Positions 11,700 through 24,500 of a stretch of 64,000 nucleotides of DNA are shown piece after piece. The stretch's first letter is position 1; every line of letters begins with the position of its first letter. Position numbers and translations under genes: made by a program. The notes below the pieces were generated by a model. That model saw nothing but the letters and a program-made list of their open reading frames with translations, did no database searches and was not told where the DNA came from. Source of the stretch: Mayamaea pseudoterrestris (lineage: Eukaryota > Bacillariophyta > Bacillariophyceae > Sellaphorales > Sellaphoraceae); the NCBI GenBank assembly GCA_027923505.1, contig BROI01000003.1:1054001-1118000 (forward strand), in the 5' to 3' direction.

Positions 11700-12354
11700 C
11701 CCTTGACGGTAACTCATTGGAATGAGGCGTTCTTCTTTCCTTGTCCCAAATAGTGTGTCAGAAAATAAGTGCTTTCTTGGCATTCCTGTCAGTTAAATAG
11801 CTCATCAGCAAAGGAGGAATGAGTGGAACTTTTGCATTGCCAGAACTCGTGCCTTTGCCACCATTTGTAGCCCGTTGCGCCTTCGTTCTAGACGAACCAG
11901 TTTCTCCTTGCTTGCGCTGTGATGCCTCAACTGCAATATACTGTTTGCGCTTTTAAATTGCATACACAATATTGTTGAACGTCATGTTTGCCCTAGCTTT
12001 CAGATTCCAAATAACAATCCTGTAATCAGGATTTGTAATGCCAGCAAGAACATCTGTCTTCTTCGTGTGATCCGTCATGGCCTCACCAAGCTTTGCAGGC
12101 TTGTCAGTCGACAGAATAAATGTGTTGATATACACGCTAGCTGAATGATCTCCATTGTAAGCAACAATCTTGAGCTTGGTTTGATGGTGGTCAATGAAAG
12201 TTGTTGATGTCTCGCCAGAGCCATACCATTCCTTAAGCGTTTCCCAAGCCACATGCCCACCTTGCCCTTTAATCTTTGTGACCAAATGTTGCGCAAGACC
12301 AGTGTGAACCACGCGAATAAGCATTGCATAGAACTTTTTGTTTTGTACTTGCAA
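11700..12354 (-). mobile_element. Copia-type gag relic, minus strand
   Basis: The minus-strand product contains WETLKEWYGSG, ADVLAGI-like (TDVLAGITNPDYRIVIWNL) and FNNIVYAI strings, the pattern of diatom Copia gag proteins (a WxxLxxWY block, later a 'NL...F...V..I' block). It is followed by a basic Gly/Ser-rich region. It is a broken fossil fragment; protease, integrase and RT of the same element are not recognisable beside it. A gag-N-terminus-like relic on the same strand at 18.9-19.15 kb may belong to the same element, separated by the plus-strand Copia. Confidence 0.5.
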
Positions 12355-12900
12355 GGCAGCATTTCTTTCAGGAGGTCATCTGCTGCAGCGTCACCTTCGT
12401 CTCAATGTTGACAAGTCGCAGAGCGGCAAAGTCAAGAGCCCAAACCCTATTTAGCTTGTGTCAAGTCCGCAGCTGTCGTATGTGACATGTGAATGAAGAA
12501 AGTGCGCAACCAATATGTGGATGCATTGTATGAATGGAACGACTGATTACGACTGATGTAATGTGATTGAAAGAAATGGATTGATCGGATGATCTTCCGA
12601 GTGGTCGATGTAGCAATGTAGCGATAAGCTCACAATATAGAACTACTGGTTTGTGACGAGAGTGCAGTCGTATTCATGTAGTGGTGAGCGCAAGACTATT
12701 AGACAAGCTATCTCCATCAAGAGCTGTACAGACCGTGGCCAAGGACCCTGTATCGGAGCTTTTTGGAGGTAAGACATTGACTGCGAAATCATCAACGGTG
12801 TTAGATTAACATTTCCGTGCTTTAAGAGCGAGAATGAGCAACGGAGCTATCGTGACACATTCATCTGCAGCGAGTCCAATTTCTCTGATCAACCTCCACC
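12355..12900. other. Non-coding leader of the plus-strand Copia relic
   Basis: About 545 bp without a gene. It lies directly before the gag start of the plus-strand Copia relic, so it should contain what is left of that element's LTR and leader. No matching sequence was found by eye after the 3' end of the relic, so no LTR limits can be given. Confidence 0.3.
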
Positions 12901-15900
12901 ATGACAACGATCGACCAAACGACCTACAAGCGTGCCATCGGTAAAGTCCTTGACATTCCGTGGCTTGCTACCAAAGCATTGGATTTAAATGACCCTACCA
13001 CTATTTGTTTTAAGGCAGAAGAACTCATGACTGCGGAGGCGATGGCCAAGTTGTCAGATCAAGACATTACAAACATCAAGAATCAGTATCATTGGTCAAC
13101 ACTACAAACGAGCCGATTGCGCAAGCTCCTGGGATGGATCCACGAGCAACGTCGGACAACTGCGCAATGGCAAGACCTTGAGAAGGATATGATTATTGAG
13201 CGACAGCTACCAGTAGCACCGGCGTCACCGACCGCAGGCAACCGCAGTTTTGGTGACTTCAGCGTTATTGGCGGCAATGACCATACGGCGAAACGACATG
13301 ACATCAAGTTGGATCTGAAGACCATGCTAGAGCTCAAGAACAATTGCAAATTTTGCTCTTACTGGTGGGCCTTCAAGAACCGCATGTGAAGCAAACGACT
13401 TGGCTACTTTTGGGACGACGAGTACATTGCACCAGCTGCACTTGACCCTGAGTTCCCTGAGTATCAGTATCAGTGTTCCAAGCTTTAGCGGCGCTCGAGT
13501 ACACCTGCAAGACACCACAGAGCAAGCTCATTGTTTGTAAGCATATCGACAACGCAAACGCCACAGCATGCATTGCAGAGTTGGAAGTGACATTCATGCA
13601 TGGGATGGCGCGCAAGTAAAATCTACGTTTGGCCAAGGACGAGTGGCGTAATTTCACCCTTGAAGCAGACTACGCCAAGTCTCTCGTCAGTTGGCTCATC
13701 CAGTGGTCCAGCAAGGAAGAAAGCTACAATGACTACGCTGAGGAAACCGTGCTACTTACGAACAGTACAAAGCGTCAGATTTTGGAACGTGCCATTTTCC
13801 GTCACGCGGATATGGCAGCGGCAGTGAACATGGCATTGCTCAAAGAGTCCAAGACCGTGGACCCCATGGTGTACACCCAGTTTTGGAATCTCCTGAACAA
13901 CATTGCGTGTCAATCCGACAATCATTGTGGTATCGAGGAGACTGAGAAGCGCCAACAAACCAAACCAAGCAAACCATGAAAGAGAAGGAGAAGATGAAGA
14001 AAGCAAGCGCAAACAATTCCCAATCTACGCCAAGTAGCAGCAACAATCAGCAATCTGGTCAGGGTGGTGGCGGTCGTGGTGACTTGAGCACTGGACAAGG
14101 CGGTGGTGGTGATTGTGGTTGGGGAGACAATCGTTTGTACATTTGCAGCTATGCCGACACGAAGATGATCAAAGTTCCAAGCGATGTGAATGCAACGATT
14201 CCACCAAACACGTGGCGACTCCTTACCCGCCATCAGCAACATGAAGTGTTTGAACGCCGTGGTACGAGTCGAGCGGCCAGTGCTGCAGGTGGTTCATCAT
14301 CAGCAACACAGGCAGGCACCATGCAGACGACGAGTACACAGCACAACGCAAACATTGCAGCCACTTCATCAGTGGCAACAACGGCGAGTGCAGCAACCGA
14401 GCGTGTGAATAACACCAGCCATGGCTCAGCGATGCAAAGTTTCTTAGGCCCAGACCAGCCCACAATTACGACTCGGGGAGCAAACATTGCTCAGAGTCAC
14501 AAGTACAAAGTCGCAAGCATTGATTTGGATAAGCATTTAGCGTCAACTGTTGATCCCGGCGCCAGTGGCGGGGTATGGGGAGCGGATGGCCGCATTCTCA
14601 CCAAGGACAAATTCCACAAGATTGAAGTCACCGGAGTTAGTGGTCTCAAACTTCCGGACCTGTCTACCGTCACAGCAGTCGCCAAGCTTAAGAGCACCAA
14701 GGGTTGGGTCATTGGCGAGTTTCAGAACTATGCGTATTCTGGAACCGGAAAGACAATTCATTCAAGTATGCAGATGGAAGCCTTCGGACTTCATGTCAAC
14801 GACAAGCATTACAACTTTGGTGGCATGTTACGAATCGAAACGCCAGATGGGTACAAGTTTATGCTCGGAATGGAGAGCGGCATGGCAACATTGCCAATGT
14901 TTCCAGTATCAACGCATGAGCTTCACACCTTGCCTCGAGTCATGATGACCTTCGATGGGCCTTGGGATCCGAATGAGTTTGACGTCGAGCCGGATGAGGA
15001 CGACGACTTTAACCTTTTGGATGACGATGACGACAATGACATACCGGACTTGTTGTCACGCGATGCAGACGACAAGGACAGTGACGACAAAGAAGGCTTC
15101 ACACGTGTGACCCATTCGCGTACGCAAAATTGCACCCAATGTGAGAGCAATGTGGCTTATTTGAACATTGGACATGACAATCAACCTGTTTACACCGAGA
15201 AGGAGCTGAATGTGTGTGCCGCAGTACAGAAGTAGAATGCGAACCTCGTCTATCAGCCCTATAAGTTGATCCTGCCAAAGAAACCTGATTTCGGCGCATT
15301 GTTGCTGAACTTTGCATGGTGCCCAGCGCAGACGATCAAGGATACTTTGCGCCACAGCACGCAGTTCAACATGCACGAGCGCCGATACCCCCCACAAATG
15401 CATCGAAAGAGTTGATTCCTGAACGTCTACCATCTAGATGATTGAGTGGCCCATGACTCTATGTTCTTCAACAAACCAGCCATGGATGATCATATCAACG
15501 GACATGCAGGGTGCACAGTCGTGCAGCAATTCTATGGTTGCCGCAGTCAGATCATTGTCGTGTACCCCATGCGGGCAAAAGGTGACGTACCAAAACGATT
15601 CCGTGATTTCATCCGCGAGTTTGGAGCTCCGTTGGAAGTCTTCTCGGATAATGTGAAAGAAGCGATGAGTGCCGAGTTTGACAAAGTAATGCGCAAGTTC
15701 ATGATTCGCCATTGTCATACATCAGAGCCATACTATCAGAATCAAAATCCAGCTGAGCGCATCATCGGGCATGTGATGGAAAGTCATGAATGACTTATGG
15801 ACCAAACGGGCACTCCGGCATGTTTCTGGCTACACGCTTTACTCTTTCAGACCGAGATGTACCATCATTTGTCACATCCAGCCTTGGACGGCAAGTCTCC

Positions 15901-18865
15901 CATTGAGTTTATCACTGGGCAAGTTCCCGATGTGTTGAAGTATCTGCTTTTTCATTGGTTTGAAAATGTCAACTACTTTGTCAAGGATGTTGAGGCCCCT
16001 GGCACCCGCCAGTGAGCGGCGTATTGGCTTGGCCCCAACACAATGTGCGGAGATGACTTGACGTACTTCATCTGCAATTGCAAGACACACGAGATCATGA
16101 CGTGATCAGTTTGCTTACCACAAAACGACCCAAAATTTCGGAACCTTTGCGTACCGGCACCTGCTTCCCCAGTCATGAAAGAAGGGGAGCCACGTCTCTA
16201 TACCATACCAGGTCTAGGTGGCGAGATCCTTATGCCGGAAATGATCAAGAAGATTACTGAAGCTGACAGCAGAGACGATGATTCTTTCATTCCTGACAAA
16301 GATGATGCACCTCCGTTGGAGTTGGTGGAAAACCCTGAAGACAATGATATGACCGACGGGGAGCATCAACCTGCCCAAGACAACGACAAGCCCAAGAAGA
16401 AGAACATCAATCCGTGGCGCAAACTCCCAAAGTATGCACCCGATGAACTTATCGGCAAGTCGTTTCTCATGAAGACGGACGACGGGCAAGAAGTTCGAGC
16501 GACCGTCATGAGCAAGCTGAACAACCGCGACGCCCAGAACCATCAGAACATTAAGATGATGTTGAAGCTTGGTAACGGCAAAGTGGATGAAGTCATGTCC
16601 TATGTCAAGGTTTCCGATCTCTACAAGAACAAAGTTAACCAAAACATGGCGAATCCTGAGCGTAAGTGGTTCTTCAAGGAGATCCTGGATCATCAGAGTC
16701 CGTTGATGAGCAAGTCGAAGAAGTGAAAGCACTCCAAGTGGAACGTCCTCACACAGTGGGATGATGGATCCAAGCTTTGGGAGCCTCTCAATGCAATGAT
16801 TGAAAGCGACAAGGTATCAGTGGCAGCCTACGCGCAGAAGCATGATCTTCTTGGCAAGGATGGATGGGCATTGTTGAATTGATGGGCCAGGAACGCCAAG
16901 AAGGTTGCGCGCAAGGTGGCGACCACCCAAACGGAGCAGCAAAAGAATGGACCACGCTACAAGTTTGGAGTCCAAGTACCCCAAGACTGGAGGAAGCGCG
17001 ACGTTTGCAGGAAACTGCAGGGCACACAAAGTGGACGGATGCGGAAGGAGTGGAGCCTGCAAACCTGGATGAGTACAAGACATTTTAAGATCTTGGTCTG
17101 AGTTCTACCACGACACCACCAACTGGTTACCAAAATGTCTGAGTCCATTTTGTGTACGATGTCAAGCACGATTTGCAATACAAGGCACGTCTTGTTGCAG
17201 GCGGCCACATGACAAAAGACAACAACAATGCCTACTCCAGTGTTATCTCATTGAAGGCAATGCATCTAGCTCTTGCTATTGGAGAAGCGAACGGCAAGAC
17301 GTGCATGGTCAGTGACGTTGGGAACACTTATCTCGAAGTGTTTACCAAGGAAAGGGTATACTTTGTTGCGGGTCCCGAGTTCGGGGAGTGCGAAGGACAC
17401 ATCCTGGTCATTGTCAAGGCTGTGTATGGACTGCAAACGAGCGGAGCACAATTTCACAAACACCTAGCCAATGCCCTACTTGCAGAAAGGTGGAAGCCAT
17501 CCTATTGCGATTCCAATTTATGGATCAAGAACACCGGTGACAGCTACAACTACCTCTGTGTTTGGGTCGACGATCTGTTGAACATTTCAGACAATCCAGC
17601 AGCGTTCTTCAAGAAGCTAGAGGAGAAGTACAAGTTTAAGCTCAAGGGTGTTGGACATCCTGAGTATCATCTTTGTGGTGACCTTGGTTGCAATCCTGAT
17701 GGAACTCTTTACTGGTTGGCTAAGACCTACGTTGTGAAACTCTTGGCGCAGTACGAGCGTTTGTTTGAAGGTCCTCCGGAGATGTATTCATCACCAATTG
17801 ACAAAGATGACCATCCAGAACTTGACCAAAGTGAACTACTGAACAACCAAGAGAAGAAGATTTATCAGTCTCTCGTCGGAGCACTTCAGTGGGCGATTAC
17901 TTTGGGATGATTTGACATTGCCCTAGCAGTTGTGAGCCTGTCGCAATTCCGTGTGGAGCCACGCAAGGGATACATGCAGCGAGTGAAGCGCGCCTGTGGA
18001 TATTTGCGAGAGTCACCAGACGCAGCAATCCGTTTCCGTATGAAGTGGCCAGCCAACAAGGAGCACTTTGGTACCATGGAGGAACAAAATTGGGAGCGCA
18101 GCATATACGATACGGGAAGGATGGAGTTGATGAGATGTTGGACATCTACCCAACCTCAAAGGGTGTGACTGTACGAACATCAACTTTTGAGGATGCGTGT
18201 CTCATGCATTGCATGGTGACGGGCAAGTCATTGGAAGGAGTTTTGTCATTTGTCAACCAGGTGCCTGTCGACTGGCATTGCAAACTCCAGGCTACTGTTG
18301 AGACTGCAACCTTTGGATTGGAGTTTGGCGTAGCAAAGAGTGGAACAGATGTTGGACGTCTACCCAACCTCAAAGGGTGTGACTGTACGAACATCAACTT
18401 TCGAGGATGCGTGTCTCATGCATTGCATGGTGACGGGCAAGTCATTGGAAGGAGTTTTGTCATTTGTCAACCAGACGCCTGTTGACTGGCATTGCAAACT
18501 CCAGGCTACTGTCGAGACTGCTACCTTTGGATTGGAGTTTGGCGTAGCAAAGAGTGGAACAGATATCAGCATTTCTCTACGTGCGTCGCTTGTGGCTATG
18601 GGCGTACCATTGGAGAAGTCTGCCTGGATGTACAGAGACAACCAAGCAGTGATTTATGCAATCGACAATCCCAATTCAAAATTTTCCAAGTGACACAATG
18701 CGTTGGCCTACCATCGTGTTCGTTGCGCAGTCGCTGCGGGGATTATCAAGTTTGTGAAGCTTGATGGAAAGAAGAACATTGCGGATGTACTTACCAAGTA
18801 CCTGCCTTACTGTGATGCAATGCCATTGCTCAAGCCAGTTTTATTTTGGCGGTGATACATCGATG
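12901..18865 (+). mobile_element. Ty1/Copia LTR retrotransposon, old and broken
   Basis: All Copia parts occur in order on the plus strand: a gag-like N-terminal region from 12901, a Gly/Ser/Gln-rich spacer, a protease (DPGASGG near 14555), an integrase catalytic core (GHAGCTVVQQF to YYQNQNPAERIIGHVM, about 15490-15780), an acidic/Lys-rich linker, RT (KARLVAGGHMTK near 17190; WVDDLL near 17565), RNase H (YRDNQAVIYAID near 18640) and the usual C-terminal ADVLTKYLP / LKPVLFWR block (about 18785-18850). The coding capacity is spread over several frames with roughly ten breaks, so it is a long-dead copy. It is not closely similar to the element at 1-4366. No flanking LTR pair could be recognised. 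Confidence 0.85.
18137..18564 (+). repeat. 214-bp tandem duplication inside the Copia relic
   Basis: Two adjacent copies, 18137-18350 and 18351-18564, both start GTTGGACxTCTACCC and both end GGAACAGAT. They differ by a small number of substitutions. The duplication is confined to the RNase H part of the relic. Confidence 0.93.
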
Positions 18866-19156
18866 CGGTGTGAAGGACAAGAATGCAGCTACCGGCGAGG
18901 AGTTGATCATTGCCATAATTGTCAGCAGAGTCAGGTCTTGACCTTGTGCGACGTACTTGGAAATACTCACCAAACGTCCAACGATCAGTATTCCAGTAGA
19001 AACAGGTAGAATTTCCCAAATGTCTTTAAACGTTTGGCTTAATAGATCATTTGCATTGTTAACACCTGCTGCTGTTGAAGCTGCAACCTGCTCGTCTGTC
19101 AGACCGACACAGGCACAAACGACTTGTCCCATTCTCCTGTAATATCTCAATGACAT
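18866..19156 (-). mobile_element. Possible Copia gag N-terminus relic, minus strand
   Basis: The minus-strand frame beginning at 19156 reads ACVGLTDEQVAASTAAGVNN, then DLLSQTFKDIWEILP and IVGRLVSISKYV. This 'GLT-x-(D/E)QV...GI..-x-DLL' opening, followed by a basic helix, resembles the short helical N-terminal module of diatom Copia gag proteins. It could be chance; no other part of an element follows on this strand until 12.35 kb. Confidence 0.35.
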
Positions 19157-19613
19157 AAGCGTTTGGAAATAGTTGTTGCAAACTACGTCTCATAAGCTGA
19201 TGAGTCCTAGTTGAATTTGTAGAGCTACATGAGTCAATTGGCCCAATGACGGGCCCAACACAGTGTCGTCTCCTTGCCTAAACCGCCAAAATCGGTCGGT
19301 ATTTTCGTACGACGTATTGCGGTATCGTGCGAAGTCACACCGAATACCGCTGAGCCAGTAGTATCCGTTGGTTCACCCAAATCATTAGCTATCCTACTCA
19401 ATTCAATTCACGCCTCTCGTGCTGCTCAATTGCTGGATGCATGGACTCTGATACTCTGTCGCTCTTTAACAGTAAGCTTAAGTAGATGCAGCTGTATTTT
19501 GTGATTACATTCACTCTGGTGCTTGGCATCATATAATTAGCTAGCACAGGAATGCATCCTACTTTGATAGCTTGAACTAGAACTTGTCTTATACACAGCT
19601 AAGGCATAATGGG
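19157..19613. other. Intergenic, nothing recognised
   Basis: About 457 bp between the Copia relics and the 3' end of NTPase gene 2. No gene, RNA gene or repeat is recognised here. Confidence 0.5.
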
Positions 19614-21157
19614 TTACTTTTGTTTCTGACGAAACGAGGACTTCGAAAGCTTGTAATTTGATGGCTTCCATTGCTGCCATGATTCGTTAAAAAACCCATC
19701 TCTTTCTTCCGCGGTTGGAACAACCCATCCCTGTTTACTGACAATAGTACTTTTTGGAGGAACACCCTTGACAAGAAATCTTAGACGTATCTCGTCTGTC
19801 ACCTTGAATGTTTTTGGGTCGTCCCGACCTTCTTTTAGCTGAAAAGCAAGGCAGTCTACCATTCGGTTGCGCTCAAAATATGCAGTAATGACATCATAGG
19901 TTTGAAACGAAGTTGCATTCGGAAGGAAAACAGCTATGGTGGGCCGTCCACTGTTGATGTTAATTCCTTGTTTCAACCCGTCCCAACTGATACAACTGCA
20001 AAAGTGCATGTTTGCAACAATAGGATCAAAAGGATTGAAAGCAACTTCAACTGACGGATCCAGAGTCCAATTCTTAGGCAGCCATTCGTCATAGGGCAGT
20101 CGAGCAATGCTTCGAGCAAGATAGGTGAGACCAAATAGATATTCAAATGTCTTACCGGGTCCTCCTCCATAAATCTGTAAGCAGTTGCATAGTTCAACAA
20201 CGCTTTTCTTGGCATCGTTCAGCCAGTGGCCTTCCAAAAGGTGCGTGTGCTCAAGCACGAACTGGAGCATGGACGGCACCCAGCTTGTTTTGGAGTTTTG
20301 GGTTGAATATGTCTTGGCCAATTGTCCATTAATGCGCCCTGTCGCAAGGAAGATCTGCAGCTCTGTTGGAAGTTGTTCAGTGCTACCCGTGACGACTGAA
20401 TGGAGGATCGATGAGACACCCGCTTCTCTCTGCGCAATCGTCCTCTCGTTGAAAACTTTGACCGCATTTTGATGCTTCAATGCGATGGCCATTTTAGCAG
20501 GCCCACCAAGGATCATACCGGGTAAAAAGCCATGGCAGACAACTTCATGATCCCCGTCTATATGTGGATCTAGATGACTCAGGATATCGTAGTAATTATC
20601 GACCAGTGGAAGTGACTTGACATGAATACGTCGATGGTCGCCTGGCGCTCGACGGTGGCTAAACAGCGGATTGAGCAGGTAGGAATCGACAATGTCCCGA
20701 TATAGACGTGCTTGCTGGATGAGATGTGATGAAAAAACAACGTACCGGCCCTCGGTCGATAGAAAATTGTTTTGAATAAATTCACCGAGCATGTAGGCTT
20801 GAGCTATGTTGGTGTCCACCTCTAAACTATCAAGGTCGTCAACCAGTAGAATGACACGATGATCGTCGAGCCACGTTTCTATGAGTGATTGGTCGATGTA
20901 GTAGTTCTTTTGGCGGAAAGAGTGGTAGGCACGTTTGTCATGAAGGTCACCGTCGCTAAGCTCCGATTTCGCTGAAGCTGCAAAGGCGATGCGTTGTAAG
21001 AGGGCTTGTTGCATATCATGGCGATCGTCAGGTACAATGGGTGTCATTGAATATTCACTGAACGTCACAAAGAGTACACCGACAGGGTGCGCCTTATCGC
21101 GAATCAGTTCGTTCGCGATCATTTCTAGCGTTCTTGTCTTGCCGCTGAGGCTGCACC
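19614..21157 (-). pseudogene. Crinkler/RHS-like NTPase gene 2, C-terminal part (split by Gypsy)
   Basis: This is the downstream part of a minus-strand gene whose upstream part lies at 31072-31706, beyond the inserted Gypsy element. It opens at the lysine/threonine end of a P-loop and continues through Walker B (RVILLVDDLD), a shared HVKSLP block, and a long C-terminal region absent from copy 1. That region has G-x-x-FEYLF, later YDVI, then FQLKEG: the E ... D ... QxK order of the restriction-endonuclease-like nucleases at the C-terminus of Crinkler and RHS proteins. The present open frame extends upstream to 21251, so about 30 residues are read antisense from the LTR. Known for the family: NTPase plus nuclease proteins act as nuclear effectors or in conflicts with mobile DNA. 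Assignment here is by motif order only. As it stands the gene is broken by one large insertion. Confidence 0.7.
21154..21157. repeat. Target-site duplication CACC, left copy
   Basis: The four bases before the 5' LTR (CACC) are repeated directly after the 3' LTR at 31072-31075. Four bp is at the short end for LTR elements, and the LTR ends in CAAA instead of CA, so the boundary could be off by a few bases. Confidence 0.65.
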
Positions 21158-21562
21158 TGTGAAGCAGCCTTTGGCATTTGATGCTCGACACCCTGCCGCC
21201 CGGCGTTCGAGCGCGACGAGCCTCGCTAAGCAAGGCGTTCCGTCCTAACAAAGCCCTGCGTTTGCCTTGCGCGGTCGTGACAAGTGCGTCCTGCCTCTAA
21301 ATAGACTTGGATACTTAAGGAAATGTCACTTGGCGAGCCAGTCACGCCAGCGTGTTGGCGACTCAACAGCTCCTTCCACGGTGCTGGTTTCGATCCTTTT
21401 TGCCTCACACCCCTTGACCGACGAGCATCTCCTGCCTCTTCTGTCTCCTTTTGTTGCTCCTCTGCTCCTTTAACCATCTAAACAAGCCTTTATCATGTAC
21501 TTTGGAAACGCTAGCCAGTCTCTAACTAGTAGCCGCTCGCTCGGAGCACCCCAAGCTTCAAA
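21158..21562 (+). repeat. Gypsy 5' LTR
   Basis: 405 bp, TGTGAAGC at the start and GCTTCAAA at the end (near-inverted termini). It matches 30667-31071 with one visible difference (near position 21336). Short frames inside it are not genes. Confidence 0.95.
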
Positions 21563-24500
21563 TGGCACCCGAAGTGGGGACGACGGACAAGATTTGCAGT
21601 CACCGTTCCATCAAGGCGGAGGCAGCTTTTCTGCCGTTGTTACGACCCCTACGCACCAATCAACTGGTCTACCAAGCAAGCCTCCTGTTACCGTCAACCT
21701 TGGAGACAAGGGACAGGCGACTGTCATGGCGATTCCTTCCTTTGGAGCCGATCCAGCCATCAAGGCGCATGCCTACGACTCCATCCTCCGTCAACTCGAA
21801 GGGACGGGCGCCTCTAGTAACGCCATTGCCTCTGCCTTCCTCACCATCTTTGAAGGCGTCATGTCTACTAAAGCGGCCGTCAATGCCGCTATCAAAACGC
21901 AGGCCGAGTTCCGTGACAAGCTTTTCAAAGTCAATGATTCGTCGAGTCAGCGACTTCACGTTCGCGGCGACAACCAAAACCATCACAGTTGTTCCATGCA
22001 ACTTCCGCGGCATCCCAAGCTTGCGTCGAGCTCCGCTCATGCTCACATTGTCGCCAAGGAAGACATTCGCCTCACCGGCTGCCTCGAACTGCCGACGACT
22101 TTTCCCTTGACGGACATGACGATGCCGACGATGGCCATTACCTCCCTCAGTGTTGATCATTTCGGCTCCTCTTCTTATTCAACGCCCAATATGACGCGCA
22201 AACGCAAGACCAACATTGAAACGACTGCTCCTACTGCTCCTTCGACGCGTTCAGGCAACAACGGGCGCAATGCACCTCCGCCCGTCGGCGAAGGTGCGGG
22301 CCAGTCGGGCGCCAGCCGCGAAGGTCCCCCTCAGCGTTCAGGCACCACCGGGCGCAATGTACCTCCACCCGGCCGCGAAGCGACACCTCCAGCGACACCT
22401 CCGCCAGCTACACCTCCACCAACCACCGGTGACGATTCAAATGTTACTGTCGAGGCGCCTCCAAAGAACACCTTCACCTTTGGTACATTTGCTGGCCCAG
22501 CAGGCATTATGGATCAGCAGCTCGAGTTTGATGAGGTCTTCGGTCCTCAACCATGCCTCCTCTTTGTGGAAAAGGACAAGTATTCGGCCAAGATCAACAG
22601 TTCTACTGTCACTAACAACATCAAGAAGATTGAGCAGGAACTGTACTGCAGTGTCTTTCTGTCGATTTACCGCGAGCATTATGTCGGCGAAACATCTACA
22701 GCTCCTTCTCTACAGAGCAACATGGATCTTATCCAGCGCCTTCAACAAGTCAAGCTCTCGACATGCCCAACCATTGCCGACTACCTGCACCGCTTCGTCA
22801 GTCTCTCTGATGACCTAAAGGGTGAGCCTGTCGACTGGATGTGCGACATTACCGAGCTCTTCTACAATAACCTCTCCACCGACGTCAAGTCCGCCTTGGC
22901 TACCAATCCTTGCTTCTTCAAACCTGAGTCACGCCATTTCCATTGCGCAGATGAGCACCGCGCTGGCATCTCCGTCATCTGGACTCTTGCCAATAAGGAA
23001 TATCAACGTCTTGCGGATCAAACCTCCTCCATCATTGCTGCTATTGAGCTCAAGCAGCAGTCCCTCGCCGCCCATGCTGCCCAGGCTGCCCACGCCTCTC
23101 ATCATGGCGTTCAAGTCTATCAAGATCAACATTCTTTTCACTCGCCAACTACCGCATCTCCAAGCCGCCCACCGTCTGGCCGTCATCATGTGACCTTCAA
23201 CGACTCGCCGTCGGGTATCCTGCGTCCAAGTCACCTTTCCGCCTACAACTCTTCACCAGCTGAACAGACTCTCCGTCGCTATCAGTCTCCTCTCTCGGCC
23301 GCTATTCCAGATGGAGCAACATACAACTATTCCATCTTCCCTTGGCTTCCGCCCCACATTCGCAATAACCCTTCTGAAGTGCATGCACCTCGCCCTCGCA
23401 ACACTCGCATCTGCCTTTGGTGCTTTGAGACTGGCCATACCTTCCGCCAATGCCCTGCTGATGGGTCTCGCACGCCTGAAGCTGAGCAACAATTCTTCTC
23501 CAACTGGAACATTGCACGTGGCATGATTAGTGAGGACCGCGCTAACCGTGAATCCAGAGCCAGTCTCCGCCAAGCCAACCCTGCTTCCAGCACTACTTCA
23601 CAGTGGCAACCATCGGCCGCCGTCGCCGCGCATCACACTACTGCTCACCGTCACATTAACAACGAGCCTTCTTGGATGACTCGAGATGCAGCTCGCTCCT
23701 CGGCAGCACCTTCCGCTCCTTCCCAAACTGACGATGAAGTGCACTTCTCCGCGCCCTCCTACTTTGGTGCCATTGCCTCCTACCGCGTCCATGCTCAACC
23801 AGCTCCAGGCGCCGTTGTTCCTTTTGCCAATCCTGTTGATGACAATCTCCCTTTCATCACCTTTGTCATCGGTTCTACTGGCAATGACTTTCCCATCACC
23901 GCCCTTTTCGACACGGGTTCCACTTCAACTTTGGGCAACAAGTCCTACCACATCAAATTCTCTGCCGATCATCCATCCGCTGTTGCCAAGTGGTATCACG
24001 CCGGCGACAGCATCAACCCAGCTGTTGCCATGGGACTGACGGGCATTGTGGCCGATGACGGCCGGCCATCTACCACCTGCCTCAACGACATTGTGGTTTA
24101 CAACACTCCTGTTGGTGAATGGTCGGTTGCAGTTGGCGATCATGTCAGCCTCCCTACTGTGATGGGCCGCGCCGATCAAAAGCGCTTTGACATGTACTTG
24201 ATGAAGGTGAACGGCAAGGATGTGATCCGCTCTTTCAAGCATCGGCAAGACTACACAGTCATCTACCGTCCTCCAACGAATATCAGCCCTCTTCCTCCAG
24301 CCATTCCAGCTGCTATCCATCCCTCTCTACCGGTACCTTCTCCTCCAGTTGCTCACGCCGCCACCCTCCTACCAAGCCTCGCACCCTCGCTACCTTCACC
24401 ACCAATTGCATCCATTCCACCTCCTACTGAGCCCACAGCTCCAGCCGCCTCTTCTCATCCCTCCTTGGACGTCCCTTTCGGCACTCATCTGGCGTCCGTC

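Noticed and set aside
21154-21157. Alternative Gypsy LTR end at CA with a 5-bp target duplication
   Set aside because: Ending the LTR at TTCA leaves no matching flank; only the CAAA end gives a duplication (CACC).
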